Part shown: positions 53,732-62,819 of the stretch, piece after piece
How the letters are laid out: every line of letters starts with the position of its first letter
How positions within the stretch are numbered: the first letter of the stretch is position 1
From: Pseudomonas bijieensis
Lineage (GTDB): Bacteria > Pseudomonadota > Gammaproteobacteria > Pseudomonadales > Pseudomonadaceae
DNA: 64,000 bases
Direction of reading: 5' to 3'
NCBI RefSeq assembly: GCF_013347965.1
Contig: NZ_CP048810.1
Location: forward strand, 6,633,501-6,697,500
Made by a program: the position numbers and the translations under genes
The notes under the pieces: model-generated
Told to the model about the DNA's origin: nothing
Seen by the model: only the letters and a program-made list of their open reading frames with translations
Databases searched by the model: none

Positions 53732-54724
53732 TCACAGTGGCAGCAGGCGGAAGTTGCGGTCCCACAGCGGACTCACGTCGAGCCGTTCGTTCAACACGCC
53801 GGCAGCGAAGAACAGATCGGCGACTTCCTGTTGCGAGGCGATGGCCTGGTCGTTCACTTCGATGATTTTCGTGGGCTGGCTACGGTTGTTGTACATGTCG
53901 AGGAACACTGCTTTGTCGACGCCCAGCAGTTGCGCCGACTTGGTCGCCCAAGGCTCGGGATTAGTGTTGATCCACTCCCAGGTGCGTGCCTGGCGCTGGA
54001 TGTAGTCCTGGATCGCCTGCTTGCGTAGCGGGTCTTCCAGGGCTGCGGGTCGTGCGGCGATCAGGTAGTTGCCGGACAGGTAGCCCAAGGCTGTCTTGAG
54101 TACCCGGGCGCCACTGCGGAACTTCGCCAGTTGGATGAACACGCCATAGATCACCCAGGCATCCAGCTGGCCACTCTGGAATGCGCTGAAACCGTCCTGG
54201 GGCGTGAGCGCCACCGCGGTGATGTCGTTCATGGTCAGGCCTTGTTCCTTCAGGGCCTTGATCAGGAAATAGTGGGAGGTGGTCGAGCGCACATAGCCGA
54301 CCCGCTTGCCGCGCAACTGTCCGATCGATTCGATAGGCGAATCCTTGGGGATGAGGAATACCTGGTTGTTCACGTCACTTTGCAAGACGGCGATCAGGCG
54401 GGGTTGGCGATGGCTCTGGATGGAAAAGATGGGCGGGATTTCGCTCATGCCACCGACATCCAGACTACCGGAGGCCAGCGCTTCGACGATCAGGTTGCCG
54501 CCGGCGAACTCGGAATATGCGACTTTGTAGGGTGTGTTGCCGGTGCCGGCGTCTTCGACGAAGTAAGAGTCCTGTCCACGGTAGGTGGCGACCTCCAGGG
54601 TCAGGTCCGCAAGGCTCTTGCCTTGCGCGAAAACTCGCGGGGCGAGACTCAGCGAGGACAGCCCCAGCGCGCCCAGGGCGAAGGAACTGGCCGTGAGGAA
54701 CTCGCGACGATTGATCTGTTTCAT
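53732..54724 (-). CDS. ABC substrate-binding protein, sulfonate/NMT1 type, Tat-like signal
   Basis: A 330-residue periplasmic protein with a twin-arginine-like start ([12 protein letters not shown]) and hydrophobic region to about 33, then an SsuA/NMT1-like domain ([41 protein letters not shown]). It overlaps the LLM monooxygenase stop by an ATGA. It is one of three binding proteins of this class between 43 and 57 kb and probably binds an organosulfur compound oxidised by the neighbouring flavin enzymes. Confidence 0.85.
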   Translation of the reverse strand: MKQINRREFLTASSFALGALGLSSLSLAPRVFAQGKSLADLTLEVATYRGQDSYFVEDAGTGNTPYKVAYSEFAGGNLIVEALASGSLDVGGMSEIPPIFSIQSHRQPRLIAVLQSDVNNQVFLIPKDSPIESIGQLRGKRVGYVRSTTSHYFLIKALKEQGLTMNDITAVALTPQDGFSAFQSGQLDAWVIYGVFIQLAKFRSGARVLKTALGYLSGNYLIAARPAALEDPLRKQAIQDYIQRQARTWEWINTNPEPWATKSAQLLGVDKAVFLDMYNNRSQPTKIIEVNDQAIASQQEVADLFFAAGVLNERLDVSPLWDRNFRLLPL

Positions 54725-56073
54725 GCCACGGCCTCGCGGGTTGCATCATTCGCTCGGGCCGTCGGTGCATAGCGATTGGTGGGCACCGGTAAGCCCAGGT
54801 TGTCCCGCAGGGTATTGCCGCTGTATTCGCAGCGAAACAAACCGCGTTGCTGCAGGATCGGCACGACCAGTTCAGTGAAATATTGCAGGCCGTCCGGCAG
54901 CAGGGAATTGATGATGAAGCCGTCGGCTGCGCCCTTCTCGAACCAGGCTTGAATGGCGTCGGCCACCTGTTCGGGGGTGCCGACAAAATCGCGCCGTGGC
55001 TGGGAGAAGCGCAGGGCGACTTCGCGCAAGGTCAGGCCTTCGTCGCGGGCCAGCTGTTTGATCCGCTCCGAGCCGCCTTTCTGGCTGTTGGCACCCAGGT
55101 CGCCCAGGTCGGGAAACGGGGCGTCCAACGGGTATTGGCTGAAATCATGGTCATTGAAAGGGCGGCCGAGGGCGACGATTGCGTCTTCGATGCTCACCAG
55201 TGACACCGCTTGCTGGTAGCGGTCTTCGACTTCGGCTTCATCGCGACCCACGATCGGACGGATTCCGGGCAGGATCGACAGTTGTGCCGCATCGCGACCA
55301 AAGCCGTTGGCGCGGCGTTTGAGGTCCTGGTAATAGGCGCGCGCTTCTTCGAAATTTTCGGCACCGACGAAAATCGCATCGGAATTCTCGGCGGCGAAGT
55401 TACGCCCGTCCTCGGAAGTACCGGCCTGGAAAATCACTGGCTGGCCTTGCCGGGAGCGGGCGATGTTGAGCGGGCCCTTCACCGAGAAAAATTCGCCCTT
55501 GTGCTCCAGCGCGTGCAGCTTGCCGGGGGCGAAGAACTCGCCGGTTTTTTTGTCGTAGGTGAAAGCGTCGTCTTCCCAGGAATCCCACAGCCCCTTGACC
55601 ACCGCCACGTGTTCCTTGGCGATCCGGTAGCGCACGGCATGGGGCGGGTGCTCGCTCTTGCCGAAATTATCCGCGGTACCGCTGAGCCACGACGTCACCA
55701 CGTTCCAGCCGGCGCGCCCGCCGCTGATATGGTCCAGCGAGGCGAACTGGCGCGCCACCTGGTAGGGCTCCGTGTAGCTGACGGTGACGGTGGCCACCAG
55801 GCCGATGTTGGATGTCAGCGCCGCCAGGGCCGAGAGGATGGTCAGCGGCTCGAAGCGGTTGAGGTAGTGCGGACTGGATTTTTCATGGATGTGCAGGCTG
55901 TCGGCGATGAACACGAAATCGAACTTGGCGCCTTCGGCCAGGAGTGTCTGTTGCTTGTAGAAACCGAAGTCGGTACTGGCGTTGGGTTGTGCCTGCGGAT
56001 GGCGCCATTCGCCCCAGCCGTGGCCGACGCCGTGGACCATTGCTCCGAGTTTGAGTGGGCGTTGTTTGCTCAT
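54721..56073 (-). CDS. LLM-class FMNH2-dependent monooxygenase (DszA/NtaA type)
   Basis: A 450-residue flavin monooxygenase of the NtaA/SnaA/DszA group, longer than SsuD. It shows [15 protein letters not shown] near 52-66, the [15 protein letters not shown] segment near 113-127 and the [18 protein letters not shown] motif. Relatives oxidise nitrilotriacetate, dibenzothiophene sulfone or dimethyl sulfide. It overlaps a binding-protein gene and is 12 bases after another, so uptake and oxidation are coupled. No flavin reductase is nearby. Confidence 0.87.
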   Translation of the reverse strand: MSKQRPLKLGAMVHGVGHGWGEWRHPQAQPNASTDFGFYKQQTLLAEGAKFDFVFIADSLHIHEKSSPHYLNRFEPLTILSALAALTSNIGLVATVTVSYTEPYQVARQFASLDHISGGRAGWNVVTSWLSGTADNFGKSEHPPHAVRYRIAKEHVAVVKGLWDSWEDDAFTYDKKTGEFFAPGKLHALEHKGEFFSVKGPLNIARSRQGQPVIFQAGTSEDGRNFAAENSDAIFVGAENFEEARAYYQDLKRRANGFGRDAAQLSILPGIRPIVGRDEAEVEDRYQQAVSLVSIEDAIVALGRPFNDHDFSQYPLDAPFPDLGDLGANSQKGGSERIKQLARDEGLTLREVALRFSQPRRDFVGTPEQVADAIQAWFEKGAADGFIINSLLPDGLQYFTELVVPILQQRGLFRCEYSGNTLRDNLGLPVPTNRYAPTARANDATREAVA

Positions 56074-56085
56074 GGTTCTGCTCCT

Positions 56086-57039
56086 TTAGCGCGAAGCCTG
56101 GGTGAGGGGGGCACGCAGGGTGTTGAAGCTCTTGTCGAAGCCCTGGGAGACATCGATGTGTCGAGTCAGCAGGCCTTCCTCCTGATAAATGTCAGCGGTT
56201 GTCTGCAGGCCACTGACTACCGCGTCGTCAATGACCACCGGCTGCATGTGGGTCGCGTTGGCTACCGTCAGGTGCACCTCCAGGGGCAAGCCAGTGATTT
56301 TGGCCTGCGCAGCGGCATACTCGTTGGGGTGGTCGTTGCTCCAGCGATAGGCCCGGTCGACCCGGGCGACAAAGTCGTCCAATTGCTGGCGTTTATCGGC
56401 GATGGCCTGGCTGGTGGCGGCGAGATAGAGATGATTGCTCAGCAGGTTGCTGCCGCTGACCAGGACCTTGGCCTGGCTTTGCGCGGTGACGACGGTGGTG
56501 AAGGGGTCCCAGGTCGACCAGGCGTCTGCGGTGCCGTTATCCAGCACCAGCCGGGATTCGCTGGGCAGCAGGAAAACGAACTCCACGTCTGCGGTACTCA
56601 GGCCTGCGCTGCGCAGGGCCTTGATAGCCAAGTAGTGCCCGATGGAGCCTCGTGTGGTGACGATGCGCTTGCCCTTGAGATCGGCGACAGCCTTGATAGG
56701 GGAGTCCTTGGGAACAAGAATGGCAGTCGTGTTGCGTCCTTCGGCGTGGATGATGCTGACGACCTTGAGCGACGCTCCGGCGCCCAGGGCGAACACGTAG
56801 GGAGCATCGCCCAGGGCGCCGATATCCACGGCACCGGCATTCAGCGCCTCGCCCAGTGGCGCGGCGGCGGGGAACTCGGAAAACTGGATATCGTAAGGCA
56901 CGTCCTTGAGCTCGCCGGAGACTTCCAGCAGGGCCTTGATGGTGGACTTCTGATTGGCAACTCGCAGCGGTTGCAAGTCGGTGGCGTGGACCGAGCCAAA
57001 GGCAAGGGTGATTAACAGCAGGGGCAGGGTCAGGCGCAT
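56086..57039 (-). CDS. Sulfonate ABC substrate-binding protein (SsuA-like)
   Basis: A 317-residue SsuA-type protein with a Sec signal (about 1-19, MRLTLPLLLITLAFGSVHA) and the motifs LRVANQKSTIKALLEVSG and DAWSTWDPFTTVV. ATG 57039 restores the signal peptide. It follows the rhodanese gene across a 99-base gap that holds copy (c) of the conserved leader element. It probably delivers an alkanesulfonate or similar compound to the permease at 63108 or another system. Confidence 0.87.
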   Translation of the reverse strand: MRLTLPLLLITLAFGSVHATDLQPLRVANQKSTIKALLEVSGELKDVPYDIQFSEFPAAAPLGEALNAGAVDIGALGDAPYVFALGAGASLKVVSIIHAEGRNTTAILVPKDSPIKAVADLKGKRIVTTRGSIGHYLAIKALRSAGLSTADVEFVFLLPSESRLVLDNGTADAWSTWDPFTTVVTAQSQAKVLVSGSNLLSNHLYLAATSQAIADKRQQLDDFVARVDRAYRWSNDHPNEYAAAQAKITGLPLEVHLTVANATHMQPVVIDDAVVSGLQTTADIYQEEGLLTRHIDVSQGFDKSFNTLRAPLTQASR

Positions 57040-57074
57040 CGCGGGGCTCCAGGCTAAAAGTGTTGCGTTCAGTC

Positions 57075-57098
57075 GCCTCCGCCTGGAGAAGGGGTCGG
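57075..57098 (-). promoter_or_regulatory. Copy (c) of conserved leader element, inside an operon
   Basis: Minus-strand reading CCGACCCCTTCTCCAGGCGG then AGGC; spacer of four rather than three bases. It lies 35 bases upstream of the SsuA-like start, between two operon genes and without the upstream promoter block, which suggests it works in the transcript. Could contain a CTCC/GGAG stem. Confidence 0.5.
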
Positions 57099-57138
57099 CT
57101 GGTGTAGAAGGGGCGATCATCGCGCCCCCCCTGTGCAT

Positions 57139-58722
57139 TCAGATGACGTAAAAACCATGAGTGCCGTCGCGGGCCAGTTGGTCGACGAGGCCATACTCCC
57201 AATCCAGGTACGCCTGCATGGCTTCCCGTGGGCTGTCGGTGCCCTCGTAAGGCCGACGGTAACGGTCGATGCGCGGCGAGGCGAGGCGGGTTTCGCCATG
57301 TTCCAGCGGCAATTGCGCAGCAATCCAGGCAGCGGTGCCGTCGCGCAGCAGGAAAACGGCTTTGCCGGTAATGGCCTCGACCTCGGCGACCGCCAGTCGT
57401 GCCAACTGGCTGCTGCCGCAGGTCAGGACGTAGCGTTGAGCGGGCGAAACCTTGCTCAAGGCTTCGCTCAGTTGCGCGCGCAATACCCACCAGGCACCCG
57501 GGATGTGGCGCTTGACGTAGTTGGCGCTGCTGGTGAAATCCAGCACCACCGTGTCACCCTCGGCCAGCCACTGGGCAAGGGTGTCAGGGCTGATCTCCTC
57601 GGCCTGTGGCGGCACAGGAACGGGAGCTTTCCACGAGCCCTGTTCACTGAAGTGCGCGGGTTGCAAATCATCCAGTACGTACACGTCCCAACCCAATTGC
57701 GCGAGCCAGGAGCCGGTCATATTGGCCCGTACGCCGTCGTCATCGACCAGTACCAGGCGCGCGCCGCGAACACTGGCGAAGTGATCGGTTTCCTGCACCA
57801 GTTGCCCGCCGGGGGTGGAGCGGGAAGCGGGCAGGTGACCGGCCTCGAATTCCTCCGGGGTGCGTACGTCGAACAGGTAGGTGCTGCGTGTCGGCTCCTG
57901 TTGCCAGCGGTGCAAGTCGGCAAGGGTGGCACGACCCACCAGCGCCTTGTCGGCAACGCGGCGAGCATCGCCGGCGGCAATATCTCGATGTTCCTCGCCA
58001 CTGTCGGCGAATCGACGCGACTGGCCGTGCTCCAGCGTTTGGCCGGCCAGGGTCCAGCCGATGGTGCCGTTGCGCAGGGCGGACACCGGGTTGGCGATGC
58101 CCGCATTGATCAGTGACTGGGTGCCGATGATGCTGCGGGTGCGCCCGGCGCAGTTGACGATGATTCGGGTTGACGGATCCGGAGCCAGCGCCCGGGCACG
58201 CAACACCAGTTCCGCCCCCGGTACACTGATGCCGCCGGGAATGCTCATGGTCTGGTATTCGTCGAAGCGCCGGGCATCGAGCACCACCACGTCGGCCTCG
58301 TTGTCGAGCAGCGCCTTGACCTCTTCCGCCGCCAGCGACGGTGTATGGCGCTGGCTTTCCACCAGTTCACCAAAGGCCTTGCTCGGCACATTGACGTCGA
58401 TGAACAGCTCGCCGCCGGCCTTGCGCCAGCCTTCCAGGCCGCCTTCGAGCATGCTCACATTGACGTAACCCAGGCCTTGCAGGCGTTGGCGCGCAATGTC
58501 GGCCAGGCCTTCACCATTGTCATAGACCGTCACCGGGGTATCGCGCCTCGGGATGCGCGAGTAGACCTCGAGTTCCAGCTTCGACAGGGTAATGTTGGCT
58601 GCGAACAATGGATGGCCCTGGGCGAAGGGGGCCTCTTCGCGCACATCGATGAGGGCCAGCTCTTCACGGTTCAGCAACGCCTGGCGAATCTGCGAGTAGG
58701 AGCGGGTACGTACGGTGCTCAT
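57139..58722 (-). CDS. Four-domain rhodanese sulfurtransferase
   Basis: A 527-residue protein with four rhodanese domains: about 1-105, 125-230, 260-355 and 375-470. Only domains 2 and 4 have the catalytic cysteine, Cys191 (VNCAGRTR) and Cys435 (LTCGSSQ). At the same loop, domain 1 has Asp68 (VYDNGEG) and domain 3 has Asp327-329 (VDDDG). It thus looks like two inactive-active rhodanese pairs fused. It overlaps the thiol dioxygenase by four bases. It would carry or transfer sulfane sulfur from the compound degraded here. Confidence 0.88.
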   Translation of the reverse strand: MSTVRTRSYSQIRQALLNREELALIDVREEAPFAQGHPLFAANITLSKLELEVYSRIPRRDTPVTVYDNGEGLADIARQRLQGLGYVNVSMLEGGLEGWRKAGGELFIDVNVPSKAFGELVESQRHTPSLAAEEVKALLDNEADVVVLDARRFDEYQTMSIPGGISVPGAELVLRARALAPDPSTRIIVNCAGRTRSIIGTQSLINAGIANPVSALRNGTIGWTLAGQTLEHGQSRRFADSGEEHRDIAAGDARRVADKALVGRATLADLHRWQQEPTRSTYLFDVRTPEEFEAGHLPASRSTPGGQLVQETDHFASVRGARLVLVDDDGVRANMTGSWLAQLGWDVYVLDDLQPAHFSEQGSWKAPVPVPPQAEEISPDTLAQWLAEGDTVVLDFTSSANYVKRHIPGAWWVLRAQLSEALSKVSPAQRYVLTCGSSQLARLAVAEVEAITGKAVFLLRDGTAAWIAAQLPLEHGETRLASPRIDRYRRPYEGTDSPREAMQAYLDWEYGLVDQLARDGTHGFYVI

Positions 58723-59327
58723 AGGGCTTGGCTCTCTTTGGACAGGTCCCAGATATTGGGGAGGAAGGCGTTGGAATAACCGGAGATGAACAATTTCTCG
58801 CTGCCGTCGGGCTGGTACACCGCGCGGCGTACGGCGCCGATGTTGGCGCCATAGACATGGATGCTGATGGAGACCTGGTCGTCGAAGGCGTTGCTGACCT
58901 GATGGATGTCGCCGATCCGGGGAGAGACGGCTTCGACCTGGCCGGGCAGCAGATGAATCGGCGAACCCTCGGGTGCCAGGCTGCCATCGGGATGGCGAGC
59001 AAAGCCTTGTGAATGCTCTGCACCGCGCAACATGCCGATCAGGCCCCAGACCCGATGGTCATGGATCGGCGTGCGTTGCCCTGGTCCCCAGACAAAACTG
59101 ACGACACTGAAACGCTGCCGCGAATCGGCGTGCAGCAGGTATTGCTGATAGCGCTCTGGGTCTGGCTTGGCGAACGCTTCGGGCAGCCAGTCGTCATGGC
59201 TGACCAGTTGTGCAAGCAACTTGCCGCCGCGATGCAGCAGATCACCCTCGCGGGGATTGCCGTCGATCAGCTCTGCCAGGGCGCCTATGAATGCTCTGAG
59301 TCTCTCCGGGTGTCGGGCCTGGGTCAT
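58719..59327 (-). CDS. Thiol dioxygenase (cysteine dioxygenase family)
   Basis: A 202-residue cupin of the cysteine dioxygenase / 3-mercaptopropionate dioxygenase family. The iron ligands are His89, His91 (PIHDH) and His142 (IGDIHQVSN), with Tyr159 in HVYGAN. It oxidises a thiol to a sulfinate. ATG 59327 has GGA seven bases upstream; an alternative is 59339. It leads the seven-gene sulfur operon, coupled to the rhodanese, and a CysB-like box lies about 80 bases upstream. Substrate may be cysteine or mercaptopropionate. Confidence 0.87.
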   Translation of the reverse strand: MTQARHPERLRAFIGALAELIDGNPREGDLLHRGGKLLAQLVSHDDWLPEAFAKPDPERYQQYLLHADSRQRFSVVSFVWGPGQRTPIHDHRVWGLIGMLRGAEHSQGFARHPDGSLAPEGSPIHLLPGQVEAVSPRIGDIHQVSNAFDDQVSISIHVYGANIGAVRRAVYQPDGSEKLFISGYSNAFLPNIWDLSKESQAL

Positions 59328-59407
59328 GGCGGATTCCATCGTCGTGGTGAAAATTCGATATCAGGATTTAAGCATAATGATTTTTCTTAATATGCTATTT
59401 TTTTATG

Positions 59408-59432
59408 ATTAGGTTATAGCTGAAAAGAATTT
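59408..59432. promoter_or_regulatory. CysB-like box 1
   Basis: ATTAGGTTATAGCTGAAAAG continuing AATTT. It matches 22 of 25 bases at 62998-63022. It lies between the thiol dioxygenase (minus) and LysR gene (plus), so it could serve either. The AT-rich, GAAT-containing form resembles CysB-type sulfur sites, but this is inference. Confidence 0.5.
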
Positions 59433-59568
59433 AGAATCCGTTTGACTAGTGTTAGATGTTATCGATAGGTAGGCCGGGCTATCCAGATTGGCGCAATGGC
59501 ACTATGCTTTTTCGCAGGGCTTTATGCTTTTCAAACATCTTATTGACTGTTCTCTATGTGCGGGCCAA

Positions 59569-60474
59569 ATGAAAATTGACGATATTGACGCCTTTGTCGA
59601 AGTGATTCGTTGCCAGTCCATCAGCCATGCCGCCGAGACGTTGCAACTGACGCAACCGGCGATCACGCGGCGCGTGCAGAACTTCGAGCAGGCCTTGGGG
59701 GTGGAGTTGTTCGACCGTAATACCAAGCCGCTCAAGCCGACATTGATCGGTACGCGGGTCTATGAGCAATGTCGTTTGATCCTGCGGGAGATGGATGCGC
59801 TGCGCGAACTGGTCGCCACCGACGCGCCGCCTACCGGGTTGTTGCGCCTGGGCGTTCCGCAAACGATCGGTGATGTGGTGTTGCTCGATGCCCTCAAGCA
59901 TTTGCGCGTCGAGTATCCCGAACTGCGCGCCCAGGTGGCCACGGGCTGGGGCAGTCAGTTGGTCGGCAAGATCGAGCGCGGCGAGTTGGATGCGGCGGCT
60001 GCATTATTTCCCGCTGGCAAGATTTTTCCCGACAACATTGTTGGCGAGTCGATCGGCAAGATGGAGTTGGTCGTGGTCTGTGCCAAGGCGCAACTGCCCA
60101 AGCGCCCCTGCAAGTTGGCTGATGTCTACCAGAATGGCTGGGTACTCAATCCCGACGGCTGCGGTTTTCGCGCCGGGCTGCAGCGGACCTTGTCGGACCA
60201 GGGCTTGGCCCTGCGGGTCAACCTGGAGACCTTCGGCACTGAATTGCAATTGGGCCTGGTCGCCGATGGCCTGGGCCTTGGCCTGGTGCCGCGTCCGTTG
60301 CTGGAGCGCAGCGCCCACCGTGATCAGCTGGCCGCGATGCCCCTCAAGGACTTCAAGCCAGTGATGGACCTGTGGTTGATCTATCCGCACTTCCTCGGCA
60401 ACCTGCAAGGGCCAGTGGATGCCTTTGGCAAGCTGGTGGCCGGATCGTTGCAGAAGATCAAGAGTGCTGCGTAA
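59569..60474 (+). CDS. LysR family regulator of sulfur genes
   Basis: A 301-residue LysR protein from ATG 59569. The helix-turn-helix is near 12-50 (SISHAAETLQLTQPAITRRVQNFE) and the effector domain follows. The larger upstream reading is poor. It is divergent from the thiol-dioxygenase operon and followed by a class II aldolase. By position and family it probably regulates the sulfur operon. The factor acting at the shared AT-rich boxes could be this protein or CysB. Confidence 0.9.
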   Translation: MKIDDIDAFVEVIRCQSISHAAETLQLTQPAITRRVQNFEQALGVELFDRNTKPLKPTLIGTRVYEQCRLILREMDALRELVATDAPPTGLLRLGVPQTIGDVVLLDALKHLRVEYPELRAQVATGWGSQLVGKIERGELDAAAALFPAGKIFPDNIVGESIGKMELVVVCAKAQLPKRPCKLADVYQNGWVLNPDGCGFRAGLQRTLSDQGLALRVNLETFGTELQLGLVADGLGLGLVPRPLLERSAHRDQLAAMPLKDFKPVMDLWLIYPHFLGNLQGPVDAFGKLVAGSLQKIKSAA

Positions 60475-60600
60475 GGAATACGGACGGCGATCTATAATAA
60501 AAAAAAATAATGATTAGCTTAGATTAAAATGTGCTTTTTATTATTTTTTACCTTCCCCTAGGCTTGCTGGAGATCCCTAGTCCATCCAGGAAGTCTTGTC

Positions 60601-61356
60601 ATGAGCAGCGTCAGCCCGCTATCCAGCGCCTCGAAAAATGTCCGCCAACGCGTCACTCCCGAAGAGTGGGAAGTGCGCGTGAAGCTGGCCGCAGCCTACC
60701 GGCTGGCGGCCTTGTTCAAGTGGACCGATCACATCTACACGCATTTTTCCGCGCGAGTGCCCGGGCCTGAAGAGCATTTCCTGATCAACGCGTTCGGGTT
60801 GTTGTTCGATGAAATTACCGCTTCCAACCTGGTCAAGGTCGACGTCGACGGCACCCTCGTCGACGACCCGACAGGACTTGGCATCAACCACGCCGGCTAT
60901 GTGATCCATAGCGCGATCCATGGTGCGCGGCCTGATCTGCAAGCCGTTCTGCACACCCACACCCGCGATGGCATCGCGGTGTCCGCCCAGCGGGACGGTT
61001 TACTGCCGATCTCCCAGCATTCCATCGCCTTTTCCGGGCGGGTGGCCTACCACGGATATGAAGGCATTGCGCTGGACCTCGACGAGCGTGAACGACTGGT
61101 GGCGGACCTGGGGGACAAGAGCGTGCTGATCCTGCGCAACCATGGGCTACTGACCGCGGGCGTCAGCGTCGAACATGCGTTCCAGCAACTGCAAGGCCTG
61201 GAGCGCGCCTGCAACATCCAGATCGCGGCGCAGGCCGCTGGCAACGCCGAGCTGGTCTTCCCGCCGGCCGACGTCGTAGCCAAGGTCGAGACCCAGGCCG
61301 AGGCGCTCAAGAGAGAGGCGATGGACCGGGGGTTGCGCGGCATTGGAATGCGCTGA
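60601..61356 (+). CDS. Class II aldolase / adducin family protein
   Basis: A 251-residue class II aldolase. Zinc ligands are His118, His120 (LHTHTRDG) and His181 (RNHGLL), with the family glutamate in the N-terminal half. It would perform a retro-aldol or be a sugar-phosphate aldolase. It starts 126 bases after the LysR gene and stands before the REP/LLM region. In the sulfur context it might act on a hydroxy-sulfonate or a sugar, but nothing in the sequence shows this. Confidence 0.83.
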   Translation: MSSVSPLSSASKNVRQRVTPEEWEVRVKLAAAYRLAALFKWTDHIYTHFSARVPGPEEHFLINAFGLLFDEITASNLVKVDVDGTLVDDPTGLGINHAGYVIHSAIHGARPDLQAVLHTHTRDGIAVSAQRDGLLPISQHSIAFSGRVAYHGYEGIALDLDERERLVADLGDKSVLILRNHGLLTAGVSVEHAFQQLQGLERACNIQIAAQAAGNAELVFPPADVVAKVETQAEALKREAMDRGLRGIGMR

Positions 61357-61438
61357 TCCGGCAGTTGGAAAGGACCGATCTGGACTACAAGAACTGAGCC
61401 TATGGGCGAATGTGCTGGAAGTTGCAACCGGCACATTC

Positions 61439-62722
61439 CTATTGTGGGGAGCTTTTTGTGGGAGCGAGCCTGCTCGCGATGGCAGCAGACCAGTCAACAT
61501 CAATACCGACTGATCCGACGCCATCGCGAGCAGGCTCGCTCCCACAGAATATCGATGTGTGAATGTAGATCCGGCGGCAGCCGGAAACATTGTGGGAGCA
61601 AGCTCGCTCCCCGCAATGCCTGTATGGCGCTTTCAGGCCACCTTTTCCGCCGCCTGGCGCTCGCGTTCGGCAACCAATTGCCGGGTCAGGGGGGATCAGG
61701 CGCTTGCCGTAATCGATGGCGTCCTCCAGTGGGTCGAAGCCGCGGATCAGGAAGGTGGTGATGCCCAGGTCGTAGTAGTCGAGCAGCGCTTCTGCCACTT
61801 GTTCCGGGGTGCCCACCAAAGAGGTCGAGTTACCCTGTGCGCCGAGCAGGCCGGCAATGCCGGTCCACAGCCGCTTGTCCAGGCGCGAGCCTTGGGCTGC
61901 CGCTGCCAGCAGGCGTCGCGAGCCTTCGTTCGGTGGTTCCCGGCGCACGAATCCATTCTGTTTGGCCAATGCGCTTGCCTGTTGCAGGATGCGCTCGGCG
62001 CGCTCCCAGGCTTGCTCTTCGGTGTCTGCCAGAATCGGTCGCAACGACAGGCTGAAGCGGATGCTACGACCGTGCCTGGCGGCTTCGGCACGCACCTGGT
62101 GTACCACCTCGCGCACTTGCTCGTAGGTTTCTCCCCACAATGCATAGACGTCCGCATGCTTGCCCGCCACCGCGATGGCGGCCGCTGACGACCCGCCGAA
62201 GTACAGCGGGATATGCGGTTGCTGCGGCGATTTCACGTCCGAGTGTGCGCCTTCGAATTGGTAATACTTGCCTTGATAGTCGAAAGGCTTTTCGCGGGTC
62301 CATTCCTGGCGCAGCACGTCGAGGTATTCATCCGTGCGGGCATAGCGCTCGTCCTTGCCGATGTAGCTACCGTCGGCACGCAGCTCGCGATCATCGCCAC
62401 CGGTGATGATGTGGACGGCGGTGCGCCCGCCATTGAATACGTCCAGCGTATTGAACTGGCGAGCGGCCAGGGTCGGTGCAACGAACCCCGGTCGATGGGC
62501 GATGAGGAACTTCAGGTTTTTCGTCACGCTGGCGGCGTGTGAGGCGATCAGTGTGCTGTCCGGGCTATTGGAATGAAACGCGACCAACGCCCGGTCGAAA
62601 CCGGCCTCCTCGTGGGCCCGGGCCACTTTCTCCACGTACTCGGGTTGCAGGACTGGGCCACTGCGTGGATGGATCTCCGAGGCGTGGTGGCCGCCGATGA
62701 AACCGATAAATTCAACACTCAT
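61439..62722 (-). CDS. ssuD: SsuD-like FMNH2-dependent alkanesulfonate monooxygenase with frameshifted tail
   Basis: From ATG 62722 the protein matches LLM-class sulfonate monooxygenases for about 345 residues (FIGFIGGHHASEIHP; HRPGFVAPTLAARQFNTLDV; AVHIITGGDDREL). A run of six G at 61689-61694 shifts the frame; with five G the end would read LIPLTRQLVAERERQ..KVA and stop at 61633, giving 362 residues. As written, it continues about 60 residues through REP DNA. Either a C-terminal mutation or an assembly error. It would release sulfite from alkanesulfonates; it is divergent from ssuC. Confidence 0.83.
   Translation of the reverse strand: MSVEFIGFIGGHHASEIHPRSGPVLQPEYVEKVARAHEEAGFDRALVAFHSNSPDSTLIASHAASVTKNLKFLIAHRPGFVAPTLAARQFNTLDVFNGGRTAVHIITGGDDRELRADGSYIGKDERYARTDEYLDVLRQEWTREKPFDYQGKYYQFEGAHSDVKSPQQPHIPLYFGGSSAAAIAVAGKHADVYALWGETYEQVREVVHQVRAEAARHGRSIRFSLSLRPILADTEEQAWERAERILQQASALAKQNGFVRREPPNEGSRRLLAAAAQGSRLDKRLWTGIAGLLGAQGNSTSLVGTPEQVAEALLDYYDLGITTFLIRGFDPLEDAIDYGKRLIPPDPAIGCRTRAPGGGKGGLKAPYRHCGERACSHNVSGCRRIYIHTSIFCGSEPARDGVGSVGIDVDWSAAIASRLAPTKSSPQ
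61458..61545. repeat. REPIN downstream of the SsuD-like gene
   Basis: GTGGGAGCGAGCCTGCTCGC and an inverted partner GGCTCGCTCCCAC frame a 45-base spacer. The shifted ssuD-like frame runs through it. Confidence 0.9.
61592..61610. repeat. Single REP identical to the IS110 target, not occupied
   Basis: GTGGGAGCAAGCTCGCTCC is the same 17-base left arm plus CT core as the site split by the IS110 element at 23963-23979. It is intact here. Confidence 0.75.
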
Positions 62723-62762
62723 GGTGGATTCCTTTTCATTTTCACTGAATTGGCGTGATTGA

Positions 62763-62785
62763 GCCTCCACCGGGCGAGGGGTCGG
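62763..62785 (-). promoter_or_regulatory. Copy (b) of conserved leader element
   Basis: Minus-strand reading CCGACCCCTCGCCCGGTGGA then GGC, 40 bases upstream of the SsuD-like start. It shares the CCGACCCC-N3/4-CCNGGYGGAGGC pattern with copies at 51244 and 57075. Unknown function. Confidence 0.5.
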
Positions 62786-62819
62786 TCCGTGACAGCAAAG
62801 TAGGCGTAGAGGGGCAGGC

